From DATDVT01 sp035289905 (lineage in GTDB: Archaea; Nanobdellota; Nanobdellia; SCGC-AAA011-G17; GW2011-AR18), in contig DATDVT010000025.1 in NCBI GenBank assembly GCA_035289905.1, forward strand, positions 1 through 15,352: a stretch of DNA of 15,352 nucleotides. Reading direction: 5' to 3'. The position numbers and the translations under genes are program-made. A model generated the notes under the pieces. The model had not been told where the DNA came from. It worked only from the letters and a program-made list of their open reading frames with translations, and did not search any database. Shown piece after piece: positions 5,442-13,755 of this stretch (the stretch's first letter is position 1; each line of letters opens with the position of its first letter).

Positions 5442-6479
5442 ATGCTTAAAAATGAAGAGATAGAACTAATAAGAAAATATCTAGAAGAAGCTAAACGACC
5501 TTTATTTTTTTTTGATGATGATTCTGATGGTTGTTGTAGTTATTTACTTTTAAAAAGAATGTATAAATTTGGCGCAGGGATTGTACTTAAAGGTAGATTA
5601 GAGGAGATCTATATTAAAAAAGTTTATGAATATAAACCAGATTTAATTGTTGTTTTAGACAAGCCCATAATAATGCAAGAATTTTTAGATAAAAATAATG
5701 TGCCTATTCTTTGGATTGATCATCATCCATTGATTAAACGAGAGAATGTAATCTATTTTAATCCAAGAAAATGGAATGAAATAGGAATTCCTTGTACTAC
5801 TAGAATTGTTTATGAGATTGTTAAAAATGAAAAGGATATATGGTTGGCAGTTGTAGGCTGTATAGCTGACTTTGATATGCCTCCTTTTTTACAAAGATAT
5901 TATGAAATTTATCCTGATTTATTAGAAGATATGAAAGATATTGAGACAATTTTATTTCATAGTAAAACAGGAGAACTGGTAAATATTATTAATTCTTGTT
6001 TAAAAGGTACGACTAGTGATATTAGAAGATGTTTAAATATTTTAACTAAAATTGAAGATCCTAGGGAGATTTTATTAGAGAAAAGTGCTAGAGGTAAATA
6101 TTTATTTAATAAATATCTTAAGATAAGAAAAGAGTATAATAAATTGAGAGATAAAGCTTTAAAGATTGAACCTGAGTCAGGCATGTTAATTTTTATTTAT
6201 CTATCTTTAAAAAATAGTTATTCTGCAGAATTATCTACAGAATTAAAATATTTATTTCCAAATTTATTTGTGATAGTTGGAAGAAAAAAACAAGAGGAGG
6301 TTATTATGAGTTTAAGATATCAAATGGGTGGTCTTCCTTTACTTTTAGATAAGGCTTTAGTTGGGGTTAAGGGGTATGGAGGTGGTCATGAAAATGCATG
6401 CGGGGCTGTTGTTAGCATTAACGATTATGAGTTATTTATAGAAAATTTAAGGGTTGAATTCAAAAAAAGAGGAGAATAA
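5442..6479 (+). CDS. DHH-family phosphoesterase (RecJ/GAN-like nuclease)
   Basis: DHH/DHHA1 proteins are Mn-dependent phosphoesterases; archaeal members include RecJ-like exonucleases such as GAN, which associates with the CMG replisome, and oligonucleotide-degrading enzymes. In this 345-residue protein motif I is FFFDDDSDGCC (24-32), motif II is the Asp73 of IVVLDKP, motif III is WIDHHPL (DHH at 93-95), and motif IV is CIADFD (about 140-145). The C-terminal DHHA1 subdomain carries GYGGGHENACGAVV, with GGGH at about 313-316. Motif I has acidic residues but not the His of the usual HxDxDG. The gene opposes the histone gene and its TAA overlaps the next ATG (TAATG), so it is coupled to the transglutaminase gene. 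Whether it is a replisome nuclease or a nanoRNase is open. Confidence 0.88.
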   Translation: MLKNEEIELIRKYLEEAKRPLFFFDDDSDGCCSYLLLKRMYKFGAGIVLKGRLEEIYIKKVYEYKPDLIVVLDKPIIMQEFLDKNNVPILWIDHHPLIKRENVIYFNPRKWNEIGIPCTTRIVYEIVKNEKDIWLAVVGCIADFDMPPFLQRYYEIYPDLLEDMKDIETILFHSKTGELVNIINSCLKGTTSDIRRCLNILTKIEDPREILLEKSARGKYLFNKYLKIRKEYNKLRDKALKIEPESGMLIFIYLSLKNSYSAELSTELKYLFPNLFVIVGRKKQEEVIMSLRYQMGGLPLLLDKALVGVKGYGGGHENACGAVVSINDYELFIENLRVEFKKRGE

Positions 6480-8401
6480 TGAAGAAGATAGTTTTAATAT
6501 TTATTTTATTGATTGGTATGGTTTATGCAGAAGAGGATTATAATAACTATGATTATTTAGTTGTTAATTTTAATTTAGATACTAGTTTTTCATTTCAACC
6601 AATAGGAGAGATCCAAAAAATAGATCTAGTTAATGCTAATTTAAGTTTTTTTCCAAAAGAAGACCAAAATTATGATATTCAAAGTTTAGAATATTTTACT
6701 AAACCGCCTGCAGAAGTTTATGAAAGTGATGAAATAACCTCTTTTTCTTGGGTGGAACCAAAAGAAAAGATTTTTGATTTTGGGATTAATAGTGTTATAA
6801 AGAGCCAAAATTCAATAGCTGTGATTGATAAAAAAATTGAATTTCCAATTAAAAAAATTAATTCTGTTTATACAGAACCTGGGGAGTTAATAGATATTAA
6901 TGATGCTATTCGTTTGCAAGCAAATGAATTAGTTCGAGGAGAAGATGATCTTTATATTGCTGTTTTTGAAGTAGCAACATGGGTTGAAAATAATATTGAA
7001 TATGATTTATCAACTTTGACTGCAGAGGTAGTCCAAAAGTCTAGTTGGGTTTTAGAAAATAAATATGGTGTTTGTGATGAATTAACTAATTTATTTATTT
7101 CAATGGTTAGATCTTTAGGTATTCCTGCTAAATTTGTATCTGGCATGGCTTATACAAATATATTGGGAGATTGGGGGCCACACGCTTGGGCAGAGGTATA
7201 TTTCCCAGATAAGGGTTGGGTTCCTTTTGATGTTACTTATGGTCAGTTTGGATGGATTGATCCTTCCCATATAAAATTAAAGGAATATATTGATTCTGGA
7301 GATCCTTCTGTTCGATATTTCTGGAAAGCAAATGGTTTAGAATTTGAATCTATTGGGGTTGATTTAGATGTAGAGTTATTAGAAAAGGGTGAAAAAATTA
7401 CATCTTTATTAGACTTTGAGATTGAATCTTTAGCGGATAATTTTGGTCCAGGAAGTTATATCCCTTTGCAAGTTAAAATAAAGAATAATTATAATTATTA
7501 TGTGCCAGATACTTTTTTTGTTAGTAAATCTCTTGAGTTGGATGGTAAAAATTTTCAACCAATAATTTTAGAGCCTTATAGTGAAAATAGTTTATTTTGG
7601 TTAATGAAGGTTCCAGAGGATTTAGAAGAGGGATATTTATATTATACGCCTATAGAGGTTCAAGATCTTTTTCATGAATCTAGACTTATCAATGTATCTT
7701 ATAGTAATTCTTTTGATATATTTAGTAAAGAAGAAGCTTTAAATTTAATAGAATCTTATGAAAATAAGCCAGAAAAGAGTTATTCTAATGAATTAGCTTT
7801 AAGTTGTAAGAGTAGTAAGAGTTTTTACCTTATATACGAAAAACCATTAATCATATGTGATATAGAAAATATAGGAAATATGTTTTTGGAGGCTATAGAG
7901 ATCTGTTTAGAGAGAGATTGTAAAAAAATAAATGTTGGAATTTCTGAAATAAAAAGAATTGATTTTGGGGTTGAAGACCTTAAAAAAGGAAGTTATCAAT
8001 ATAATTTAATCGGTAGATATAAAGATCAGGAGATGAAGAATAGTGTATATTTCCAAATTCTAGATAATCCTGGATTAGATATTAGTTTATTAGATAATTT
8101 GATGTCTATAGGTTATAAAGAGGAATTTGATATGTCTTTTAGTTTAACAAGTTTTTTACCTGTTAAAAATATTGAGCTTGAAATTGATGGGAAGAATGTG
8201 GCTAATCTTGAATGGTTAAATGAGACAAGTAAAATAACTGTTCGAACTAAAGGTAAGAATTTTTTGGATGGAAATATTAAAATTAAAGTAATTTATCTAG
8301 ATGAGTATAACCAAAAATATATCCTAGAAAAAAAATATTTTTTAGAGATTACAAACATTCCTTGGTATATAGAATTGTTAATGAAAATAGGGGTTTTCTA
8401 G
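6479..8401 (+). CDS. Secreted transglutaminase-like protein
   Basis: The 640-residue protein begins with a signal peptide (KK, a hydrophobic stretch to about residue 16, then VYAEE). A transglutaminase-like cysteine-protease fold lies at about 150-265. It has a complete triad: Cys199 in KYGVCDE, His235 in WGPHAWAEVYFPDKGW and Asp251 in VPFDVTYG. The long C-terminal half looks like beta-sandwich domains and ends in a short hydrophobic segment (IPWYIELLMKIGVF) rather than a full membrane helix. Such archaeal proteins are presumed surface peptidases or peptide-crosslinking enzymes; the substrate is unknown. The ATG overlaps the DHH stop and is preceded by GGAG 4 nt upstream, a clear case of Shine-Dalgarno-dependent coupled translation. 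The functional link between a nuclease and a secreted enzyme is not obvious. Confidence 0.88.
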   Translation: MKKIVLIFILLIGMVYAEEDYNNYDYLVVNFNLDTSFSFQPIGEIQKIDLVNANLSFFPKEDQNYDIQSLEYFTKPPAEVYESDEITSFSWVEPKEKIFDFGINSVIKSQNSIAVIDKKIEFPIKKINSVYTEPGELIDINDAIRLQANELVRGEDDLYIAVFEVATWVENNIEYDLSTLTAEVVQKSSWVLENKYGVCDELTNLFISMVRSLGIPAKFVSGMAYTNILGDWGPHAWAEVYFPDKGWVPFDVTYGQFGWIDPSHIKLKEYIDSGDPSVRYFWKANGLEFESIGVDLDVELLEKGEKITSLLDFEIESLADNFGPGSYIPLQVKIKNNYNYYVPDTFFVSKSLELDGKNFQPIILEPYSENSLFWLMKVPEDLEEGYLYYTPIEVQDLFHESRLINVSYSNSFDIFSKEEALNLIESYENKPEKSYSNELALSCKSSKSFYLIYEKPLIICDIENIGNMFLEAIEICLERDCKKINVGISEIKRIDFGVEDLKKGSYQYNLIGRYKDQEMKNSVYFQILDNPGLDISLLDNLMSIGYKEEFDMSFSLTSFLPVKNIELEIDGKNVANLEWLNETSKITVRTKGKNFLDGNIKIKVIYLDEYNQKYILEKKYFLEITNIPWYIELLMKIGVF

Positions 8402-8418
8402 GTGATAAATTAAAAACC

Positions 8419-8426
8419 TTTATAAG
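8419..8426 (+). promoter_or_regulatory. TATA box for the 8448 gene
   Basis: TTTATAAG is centred 25-26 nt before the ATG at 8448. The downstream gene is therefore transcribed separately from the transglutaminase and is leaderless. Confidence 0.6.
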
Positions 8427-8447
8427 AATAAATTCTCTTTTTATTTT

Positions 8448-8975
8448 ATGAATCCTTATTTATTGCAATCTTTAGATAAAAAAAAGATATATTTTATTTG
8501 TTTTTTAATTTTGGTTTTGGTTGTATCTTTTTTATTGTTTTATCCTAAAAATTGTAAGGACGATATTAATTGTTTTAATGATTTAGCTTTAAAATGTTCA
8601 CGTGCTAAAGTGATTGCTTCTAATAATGGAGATCTATATTCTTATGAAATTAAGGGAAAAAAGGAAAACGGTTGTATAATAATAGTATTTCTAAAGTTTA
8701 TTCAAAATAATAATAACCCTATCTTAAAGGGTATGTTAGAAAACAAAGGGATGATTTGTAATGTTCCTTTGGAAATAATTCAATTAAAACCAATTTCTGA
8801 TTTAGAGGATCTTAGTGATTATTGTACTGGTCCTTTGAAAGAGGCAGCAATAGAGGTTACTTTAGAAAAATTATATTCTATTGTTGTAGCTAATTTGGGT
8901 GAAATTGGGAAAGAATATCAAAATGTATTAAAAGCAGCAACAACAAATAATACATTAATTTCTAATTCTTCTTAA
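8448..8975 (+). CDS. Hypothetical single-pass membrane protein with extracellular cysteines
   Basis: I do not recognise the family. The 175-residue protein has a short N-terminus with KKK, one membrane helix (about residues 13-32), and an outside domain containing at least six Cys (in KNCKDDINCFND, ALKCSRA, NGCIII, MICNV and DYCTGP), which suggests disulfides. The end is Asn/Thr/Ser-rich with N-glycosylation-like sequons. The ATG is set by a TATA box about 25 nt upstream. Its last 21 bases overlap the convergent methyltransferase gene. Confidence 0.8.
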   Translation: MNPYLLQSLDKKKIYFICFLILVLVVSFLLFYPKNCKDDINCFNDLALKCSRAKVIASNNGDLYSYEIKGKKENGCIIIVFLKFIQNNNNPILKGMLENKGMICNVPLEIIQLKPISDLEDLSDYCTGPLKEAAIEVTLEKLYSIVVANLGEIGKEYQNVLKAATTNNTLISNSS

Positions 8976-9656
8976 GATATAAAATATTTCATTTTTAAAA
9001 TTTAATATTTCAAATTCATAATTTAATCTTTTTATCATGATTTCAAACCATCCTCTTCTCAGATAATTCATTTTTTTTCCTTTTAAATTGATTTTAGAGA
9101 AACTTACAACTTTAACTTTAGAATTTACTGATTCTAAAATTCTTTCTGCATCTTTATGACTAAATAAATCTAGAAGTTTAAAGAAAAATGAAATATCTCC
9201 AAATAATTTGAAATTCTTATTTAAATCTATTTTGTAAACCTTTCCTTTAATCTTTTTTTCAATAAAAAATTTGTTTAAAAAAATACAATCATTTTCTGTT
9301 AATTCACTTACAATAAATTCTTTGTTTTTATAATCTGGAATTAAATTATAACTTAAAATATTCATCCCGCAACTAATATCTACAATCCTCTTAAAATTAT
9401 CAAGAGAAAATATTTTTTTATACAACTCATGATAAATCTCTTTTCTCTCCACATAAGACTTATGTTCTTTACCCCAAAATTGACCATAAATCTTATTCAA
9501 ATAATTTCTTATTTCTTTTACTGCTTTAACAAAATCCTTTTTTTTCTCAATTTTATTTCTTTTTAAATAATCTTCAGCTAATTCTTGAACAAAAGAATCA
9601 TCTAAATTTTTTAATGTTTTTTTTTCTTTTATTTTTTTAACTAATTCATTAAACAT
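8955..9656 (-). CDS. 16S rRNA methyltransferase-like protein (Arm/Rmt/FmrO family)
   Basis: From the ATG at 9656 the protein is 233 residues. It matches the pattern of the Arm/Rmt/FmrO enzymes that methylate 16S rRNA G1405 (N7). There is an N-terminal helical domain with KIKEKKTLKNLDDSFVQELA, the HKSYVERKEIYHELY segment (65-79) that corresponds to H.S..ER in the family, and the SAM motif IVDISCGMNILSYNLIPDY (91-109). After FFFKLLDLF comes VVSFSKINLKGKKM (183-196), R.WFE and NEIFYIL. Family membership is recognition from motifs; actual target base is inference. I rejected an in-frame ATG at 9782: the first 42 residues would be unlike the family, would overlap the 9708 gene, and the shared TATA sequence at 9679-9686 is 27 nt from 9656. 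The 3' end overlaps the 8448 gene. Confidence 0.8.
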   Translation of the reverse strand: MFNELVKKIKEKKTLKNLDDSFVQELAEDYLKRNKIEKKKDFVKAVKEIRNYLNKIYGQFWGKEHKSYVERKEIYHELYKKIFSLDNFKRIVDISCGMNILSYNLIPDYKNKEFIVSELTENDCIFLNKFFIEKKIKGKVYKIDLNKNFKLFGDISFFFKLLDLFSHKDAERILESVNSKVKVVSFSKINLKGKKMNYLRRGWFEIMIKRLNYEFEILNFKNEIFYILRRIRN

Positions 9657-9678
9657 ATAATCTAAAGAATAATATAAG

Positions 9679-9686
9679 TTTAAATA
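9679..9686. promoter_or_regulatory. Shared bidirectional TATA sequence
   Basis: TTTAAATA (TATTTAAA on the other strand) is centred 25 nt from the plus-strand ATG at 9708 and 27 nt from the minus-strand ATG at 9656. One near-palindromic box can therefore serve both divergent genes. Confidence 0.45.
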
Positions 9687-9707
9687 ATTAATTAATTCTA
9701 ATAAATT

Positions 9708-9974
9708 ATGGAATATCAAAGTAGCAATTATCATAGATCTCATTGGAGAAGAAAAACAATTAAAGAAAGACCCGAAAAACAAAAGGGAAATCTAGCAGCA
9801 ATTGTGAATCTTAGTCTTGCTGTAAGCTTTATAGGTGTTAATCTTATAGCCGGGTCTAACCCTGAACCAATACAAGTTCCCATTAAAGAAGTCTGTTATT
9901 GTGTGAGTGGTACTATCTTATTATCTGCCTTTGGCTATAATTTTGGTAGGTATCTATTTAAGAAAACCCCCTAA
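9708..9974 (+). CDS. Small two-helix membrane protein, hypothetical
   Basis: The 88-residue product has a basic N-terminus (HRSHWRRKTIKERPEKQKG) followed by two hydrophobic stretches, about 29-47 and 62-81, joined by a short Pro-rich loop (NPEPIQVPIKEVCYC). It ends in RYLFKKTP. I do not recognise a family. Coding is supported by the TATA sequence at the right distance, the sensible charge distribution around the helices, and a clean fit between the divergent methyltransferase and the convergent 9978 gene (3 bp gap). Confidence 0.6.
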   Translation: MEYQSSNYHRSHWRRKTIKERPEKQKGNLAAIVNLSLAVSFIGVNLIAGSNPEPIQVPIKEVCYCVSGTILLSAFGYNFGRYLFKKTP

Positions 9975-9977
9975 AAA

Positions 9978-10838
9978 CTAATTAACGATCATATCTCTAA
10001 TTGCATAGACCAACAGAATCAATGCTACCACAATGATCAAAACCCCACTAGTTGTCAAATCAGCAATTCCACTAGCAAAATTACAGGTCCCTTCTTTAAT
10101 TCTTAGCCAATTATTATCTCTTTCTACCATTACCCAAATAGCTCCAAGTGCACCTGTAGCCCCAATAATACCTAATAAAGACACTAATGTGGTAGCTCCA
10201 GTTTCTTTTCTTAAAGAGCTAGTTAAAATTTGACCTTTTTTATTTAAATCAGTTATAGATATTATCCCTTCTCTTTTTATTATTTTTTTTGCATCAACAA
10301 CAACTTCAGGAGGGACCTTTTCTATAACCAAACTTTGAAAGTTAGCCATAATAGCCACAGGGTTTTTTATTTTTCTAACTGCTTCACTAATTAAAATTGT
10401 TTGATATTTAGATTGTTCTTTTAAACCTTCAAAATCTTCTTTTGCAAATAGATCCATCTGTTTACTAATGCTCTTCTCCAAATTTTTAACCAAACTTTTT
10501 ATTCCAGAAGCATAATCAAAAAATTCCTTAAACATATGTTCTATAATTTTTCCTTTATCTAATTTAGTTTTTCTCAACAAAGAAACTAAACTACTTTTAT
10601 TTGCTGCAATATCTTTATATGATTCATACATCTCATTAAATACGTTTAATTCTATTTCTAATAACCTTCCTAAATTTTTACCAGAAGATTTATCTTCTTC
10701 TAAATTTTCAATAAACATTAATTTATCTATACCTTTTATTTTAGAAAGTTTTATACTTAATTGCGTCATATCTCTTTGTTGAGCAGATAATAATTCAATA
10801 TAACCATTTAATGCATTTAAATCTTTTTGATTAACCAT
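9978..10838 (-). CDS. Hypothetical protein: long helical domain plus two C-terminal membrane helices
   Basis: The 286-residue protein is unrecognised. Residues 1-160 are almost entirely helical with heptad-like Leu/Ile spacing (coiled coil). A short segment at about 185-210 (IIKREGIISITDLNKKGQIL) resembles a small winged-helix-like strand-helix unit. Two membrane helices follow at about 215-238 (Gly/Ala-rich, LVSLLGIIGATGALGAIWVM) and 262-283, with a short loop containing one Cys. A TATA box (10859-10867) is centred 25 nt before the ATG; GAGG also lies 3 nt before it. A role as a membrane-anchored helical scaffold is only inference. Confidence 0.8.
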   Translation of the reverse strand: MVNQKDLNALNGYIELLSAQQRDMTQLSIKLSKIKGIDKLMFIENLEEDKSSGKNLGRLLEIELNVFNEMYESYKDIAANKSSLVSLLRKTKLDKGKIIEHMFKEFFDYASGIKSLVKNLEKSISKQMDLFAKEDFEGLKEQSKYQTILISEAVRKIKNPVAIMANFQSLVIEKVPPEVVVDAKKIIKREGIISITDLNKKGQILTSSLRKETGATTLVSLLGIIGATGALGAIWVMVERDNNWLRIKEGTCNFASGIADLTTSGVLIIVVALILLVYAIRDMIVN

Positions 10839-10858
10839 AATCCTCTAATTAATTTAAA

Positions 10859-10867
10859 CTATATAAA
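10859..10867 (-). promoter_or_regulatory. TATA box for the 10838 gene
   Basis: TTTATATAG on the minus strand is centred 25 nt before the ATG at 10838. Confidence 0.55.
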
Positions 10868-10890
10868 TATTATGCCCAAATGCAAAAAAC

Positions 10891-10898
10891 TTATAAAT
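10891..10898 (+). promoter_or_regulatory. TATA box for SRP RNA
   Basis: TTATAAAT is centred about 25 nt before G10920, the first base of the SRP RNA terminal helix. Confidence 0.65.
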
Positions 10899-10919
10899 TA
10901 TGTTCTACTGTTAATTATT

Positions 10920-11188
10920 GGTAAGCTAGACTGGCAGGTTAGGTCTCTGCTGTAACTTTAAATGGTCTATAAAAGAGTCGAAGCTGGAAGAGAGGCCTAA
11001 TTATTTCAATGGGTCTTGATCACTACTAGGATACTCTGTCCTAATTGACTGTTATTATTGTGAAAAGTGTCAGGGTAGGAATACAGCAGCACTAAGCTTT
11101 AATAGTGGTGCTTTTAGGGTAGCGGGGTTGAGGAACGGTCAAGATAAAACCCTTTGGGGTAGTTAACCCATCTTTTGGCGTGCTTACC
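10920..11188 (+). ncRNA. ffs: Signal recognition particle 7S RNA
   Basis: SRP RNA scaffolds SRP54 and SRP19 and targets nascent membrane and secreted proteins to the Sec machinery. The 5' end GGTAAGC (10920-10926) pairs perfectly with GCTTACC (11182-11188), forming archaeal helix 1. The Alu-domain TGTAAC element is at 10951-10956. The universally conserved helix 8 is at about 11066-11095: AGTG and CACT close the stem, followed by TCAGG on one side and AGCAGC on the other, with a GTA/TAC stem capped by a GGAA tetraloop. These are the SRP54 M-domain binding features. Length (about 269 nt) is slightly short of the usual archaeal 300. A T6 run follows. The 3' end overlaps the last bases of the convergent 11184 gene. 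Confidence 0.93.
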
Positions 11189-12722
11189 TATTTTTTAAAA
11201 AAATAAGTAATACTTTAATTCCTAACCCAAATATGATTAAGCCACTGATTATCCATACACCATAGCCCTTACCAACAAAAAGATTAATGTTTCTTACTAT
11301 AGAACCTGTAGGGATTATTTCTTTTTTGTTGTTTTCTAGGTTTATTAATTCTTTTGCTTTTGAAGGTTGATTATTTTCTATGATAGGCTCTTCTTTTTTA
11401 ATAACTATTTCTTGAGTTGGTTCAAGTATAACCCCTTCAGAAGGACTTTCTTCTAATCTTCCAGATGAACTTCCTACATTAGATCCACTTATTATACTTG
11501 CTGGGGGGTTTTCTATATTCTCTTCAAATTTAATAACTGTAAAATTGATTTTTTCTGTTTGATTTATGTTGTTAGAAGAATCGTTAGCTATGATTGTAAT
11601 ATTAAAAACACCTAATAAATCCGGCATTAAAAATGATGTATTGAATTTATTTGAATATGATAGGTTTATTAATTCTAGTTGTTGTGTTGAACCATTAGGA
11701 AATTCTAAATTTGCTAAAACTTTTTCTAAAAAATCATCAGTTACATTAGCCGAGATTTCTATTCTATCTGAAATATTAAATCTTGAATTTAATAGTGGCC
11801 ATAATTCTATAACTGAAGGATTTATTTGATCTATTTCTTTAACTTCGTATCTTAATTGAAATTCATCTAATTTACTTTCACTTAAACCGTCTGAAACTAA
11901 TGTAAATTTTAAAATGATTTTTTTATCTGTTTTATTTATAATATCTTTAATTGGGTACCAATTAGATCCAGAATCATTAGAATAATCTACATTTACCCAG
12001 CCAATATAACTTATTTCATAATTATTCCATTGTTTTAAATCATTAATCTCTATTTCTTTAGTTTTAATAATTCCTGTTTCATTATATAGAAGAGGATAAA
12101 CATAAAATTCAGTCATACCTGCACTTAATTTATTTTGTTTAGAACCTGGATATAAAGAAATAGGGTTAAATTGTAGATTTTTAGCATAGATTGGAGTAAA
12201 ATTAAAACATTCAATAGGTCTAATTTTTTCATCATTTTCTTTAATAAAAGAATTGCTCAAATTGACTAAAAAACTATTTTCGTTAAAACTAATATTTGTT
12301 ACATTCCAAAGAGGGTCCTTTGTACTGTCTAATTGCATAAAACAGATTTTAGATAGGTTATAATTCTCTTTAAGACTAAAATTAATAGATGTGTTTAATC
12401 CATCTTGGTTTGTAGCCCAATATTTATCTGTTCTGTTGTCACAACTTTTTTCTTTTTCATGATTTTTCTCTTCACTAGAAACTGAAATATTATCTCTATC
12501 TAAATTAACTATTAAACTATTATTACTTATATTTTGTAATTTTTTAAATTGAGCAAAACTATTAATTATTTCTAAGGTTTTATTATCATATATATATAAA
12601 TTAGGATTATCCAAACTCCAGTATATTGAAATAAATTCTGAGATTATATTTTCTTGATAGTTTGCTTCTACATAAAATATGTTAAAACTTAAAAGTAGAA
12701 TAAACAATAATATTTTTTTCAT
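11184..12722 (-). CDS. Surface glycoprotein-like type I membrane protein, hypothetical
   Basis: The 512-residue protein has a signal peptide (KK, hydrophobic to about 15, then YVEANYQ). A large ectodomain has many N-x-S/T sequons (for example NISNNS, NVTN, NDSS). An Ig-like beta-sandwich (about 305-395) shows the VIELWPLLNSRFN start and INFTVI end typical of archaeal surface Ig/PKD-like modules. A Ser/Pro/Glu-rich stalk (about 405-460) leads to one C-terminal membrane helix (about 482-508) and KNR. It starts 35 bp after the GTPase stop, so co-transcription is possible, but an A/T-rich TATA-like box about 25 nt before the ATG suggests its own leaderless start. No enzymatic motif is seen; an S-layer-associated or adhesion role is inference. 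Confidence 0.82.
   Translation of the reverse strand: MKKILLFILLLSFNIFYVEANYQENIISEFISIYWSLDNPNLYIYDNKTLEIINSFAQFKKLQNISNNSLIVNLDRDNISVSSEEKNHEKEKSCDNRTDKYWATNQDGLNTSINFSLKENYNLSKICFMQLDSTKDPLWNVTNISFNENSFLVNLSNSFIKENDEKIRPIECFNFTPIYAKNLQFNPISLYPGSKQNKLSAGMTEFYVYPLLYNETGIIKTKEIEINDLKQWNNYEISYIGWVNVDYSNDSGSNWYPIKDIINKTDKKIILKFTLVSDGLSESKLDEFQLRYEVKEIDQINPSVIELWPLLNSRFNISDRIEISANVTDDFLEKVLANLEFPNGSTQQLELINLSYSNKFNTSFLMPDLLGVFNITIIANDSSNNINQTEKINFTVIKFEENIENPPASIISGSNVGSSSGRLEESPSEGVILEPTQEIVIKKEEPIIENNQPSKAKELINLENNKKEIIPTGSIVRNINLFVGKGYGVWIISGLIIFGLGIKVLLIFLKNR
11191..11196 (+). terminator. T-tract terminator of SRP RNA
   Basis: Six T residues follow the terminal helix by two bases, as in archaeal T-tract termination. 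The tract lies inside the last codons of the convergent gene. Confidence 0.5.
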
Positions 12723-12757
12723 ATTTTTAACTAAGAAATTTTATTTTAAAAATATTC

Positions 12758-13693
12758 TTATTTTAAATGAAATTCCACAATATCTCTTTCTTCTAATTTA
12801 TGCTCTAAACCAACACTAATTCCATTATGTTTAACAGATTTGCCCCAAATTTTAGCATATTTAAATCTTTTAATAAAATCTTTATGAACAATTTCTGCTA
12901 AATTTTGTACTAAACTACCTTCTTTTAAGGCTACTGGAGGGTAATCTTTGGCTTTTCCAGGCATTTTAGTGTACACATATAATAAATCTAATTTTTTCCA
13001 AATATTTTCTCTTAAATCAGAAATAAAACTAATCTTATATTTTGTTTTTATATGCTTAAATTCTTTATTTATTACAACAATAACAGGTATAACATCACCA
13101 TAATCAATTCTCTCTTTTTTTTCACCAAAAGAAATAAAAGCACCACTAAATTCTTTTTCAATTATCTTTAATTGTTCATAACAATCTTTTTTTCCATCTA
13201 AAACAATTACTATTAAATCACAAGTTCTTATTATACTAAACCATGTTGGACCCATTCCTTTGGTAGACATTCCAGGAAAGAAGGCTGGAATTTCTATTAG
13301 TTGAATCTTTATTCCTTCATAATCTAAAACACCTATTTCTGGTTTTTTAGTTGTATACACATAATCTGCAATTTCTACTTTAGCGCCTGTTAGTCTAGAT
13401 AATAAAAAACTCTTTCCAACATTGGTAACTCCTACTAAAGCAACCTGCGCAGCACCTTCTTTTTTAATAAAAAGTGATCTTCCAGAACTCTTTTTTCTTG
13501 CCCTATCCTTTTCTTGTTTTTCTTTTAATTTAGAAATCTTAGTTTTAAGTTCTTGTTGCAATTTTTCTGTTCCTTTATGCTTAGGAACTGCAGTTAACAT
13601 TCCCTGAAGAGCTCTTATCTTTTCAGAATTACTTTTGGCTTCATTATATATCTTTTGAGCTTCAAAATATTCATATCCTGCATTAATTGGCAT
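12758..13693 (-). CDS. DRG/Obg-like GTPase with TGS domain, divergent G motifs
   Basis: DRG proteins are translation-associated GTPases of the Obg/HflX class. The 311-residue protein has the family N-terminal helix-turn region with TAVPKHKGTEKLQQELKTKI (34-53), which matches the DRG pattern. The P-loop GVTNVGKS is at 88-95 and the G2 Thr lies within YTTKKPEIG. A G3-like segment, LIEIPAFFPG (132-141), has Glu where DxPG expects Asp. VVINKEF at about 207-212 is the G4 site, but the NKxD Asp is absent. A C-terminal TGS domain (about 250-311) runs from KEGSLVQNLAEIVHKDF to GLEHKLEERDIVEFHLK, with the IWGKSVKHNG core. Guanine specificity may therefore be weakened. A TATA box about 25 nt upstream of the ATG supports the start. 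Confidence 0.9.
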   Translation of the reverse strand: MPINAGYEYFEAQKIYNEAKSNSEKIRALQGMLTAVPKHKGTEKLQQELKTKISKLKEKQEKDRARKKSSGRSLFIKKEGAAQVALVGVTNVGKSFLLSRLTGAKVEIADYVYTTKKPEIGVLDYEGIKIQLIEIPAFFPGMSTKGMGPTWFSIIRTCDLIVIVLDGKKDCYEQLKIIEKEFSGAFISFGEKKERIDYGDVIPVIVVINKEFKHIKTKYKISFISDLRENIWKKLDLLYVYTKMPGKAKDYPPVALKEGSLVQNLAEIVHKDFIKRFKYAKIWGKSVKHNGISVGLEHKLEERDIVEFHLK

Positions 13694-13714
13694 AGTTTAG
13701 ATAGACTCGTGTTG

Positions 13715-13722
13715 TTTAAATA
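13715..13722 (-). promoter_or_regulatory. TATA box for the GTPase gene
   Basis: TATTTAAA on the minus strand is centred 25 nt before the ATG at 13693. Confidence 0.55.
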
Positions 13723-13755
13723 ATTTATTAGAATTAAATTAAAAAAAATAATTTA

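Noticed and set aside
9657..9782. Upstream ATG extending the methyltransferase by 42 residues
   Set aside because: The extension is unlike the family, overlaps the divergent small gene and lies upstream of the TATA sequence that fits the 9656 start.
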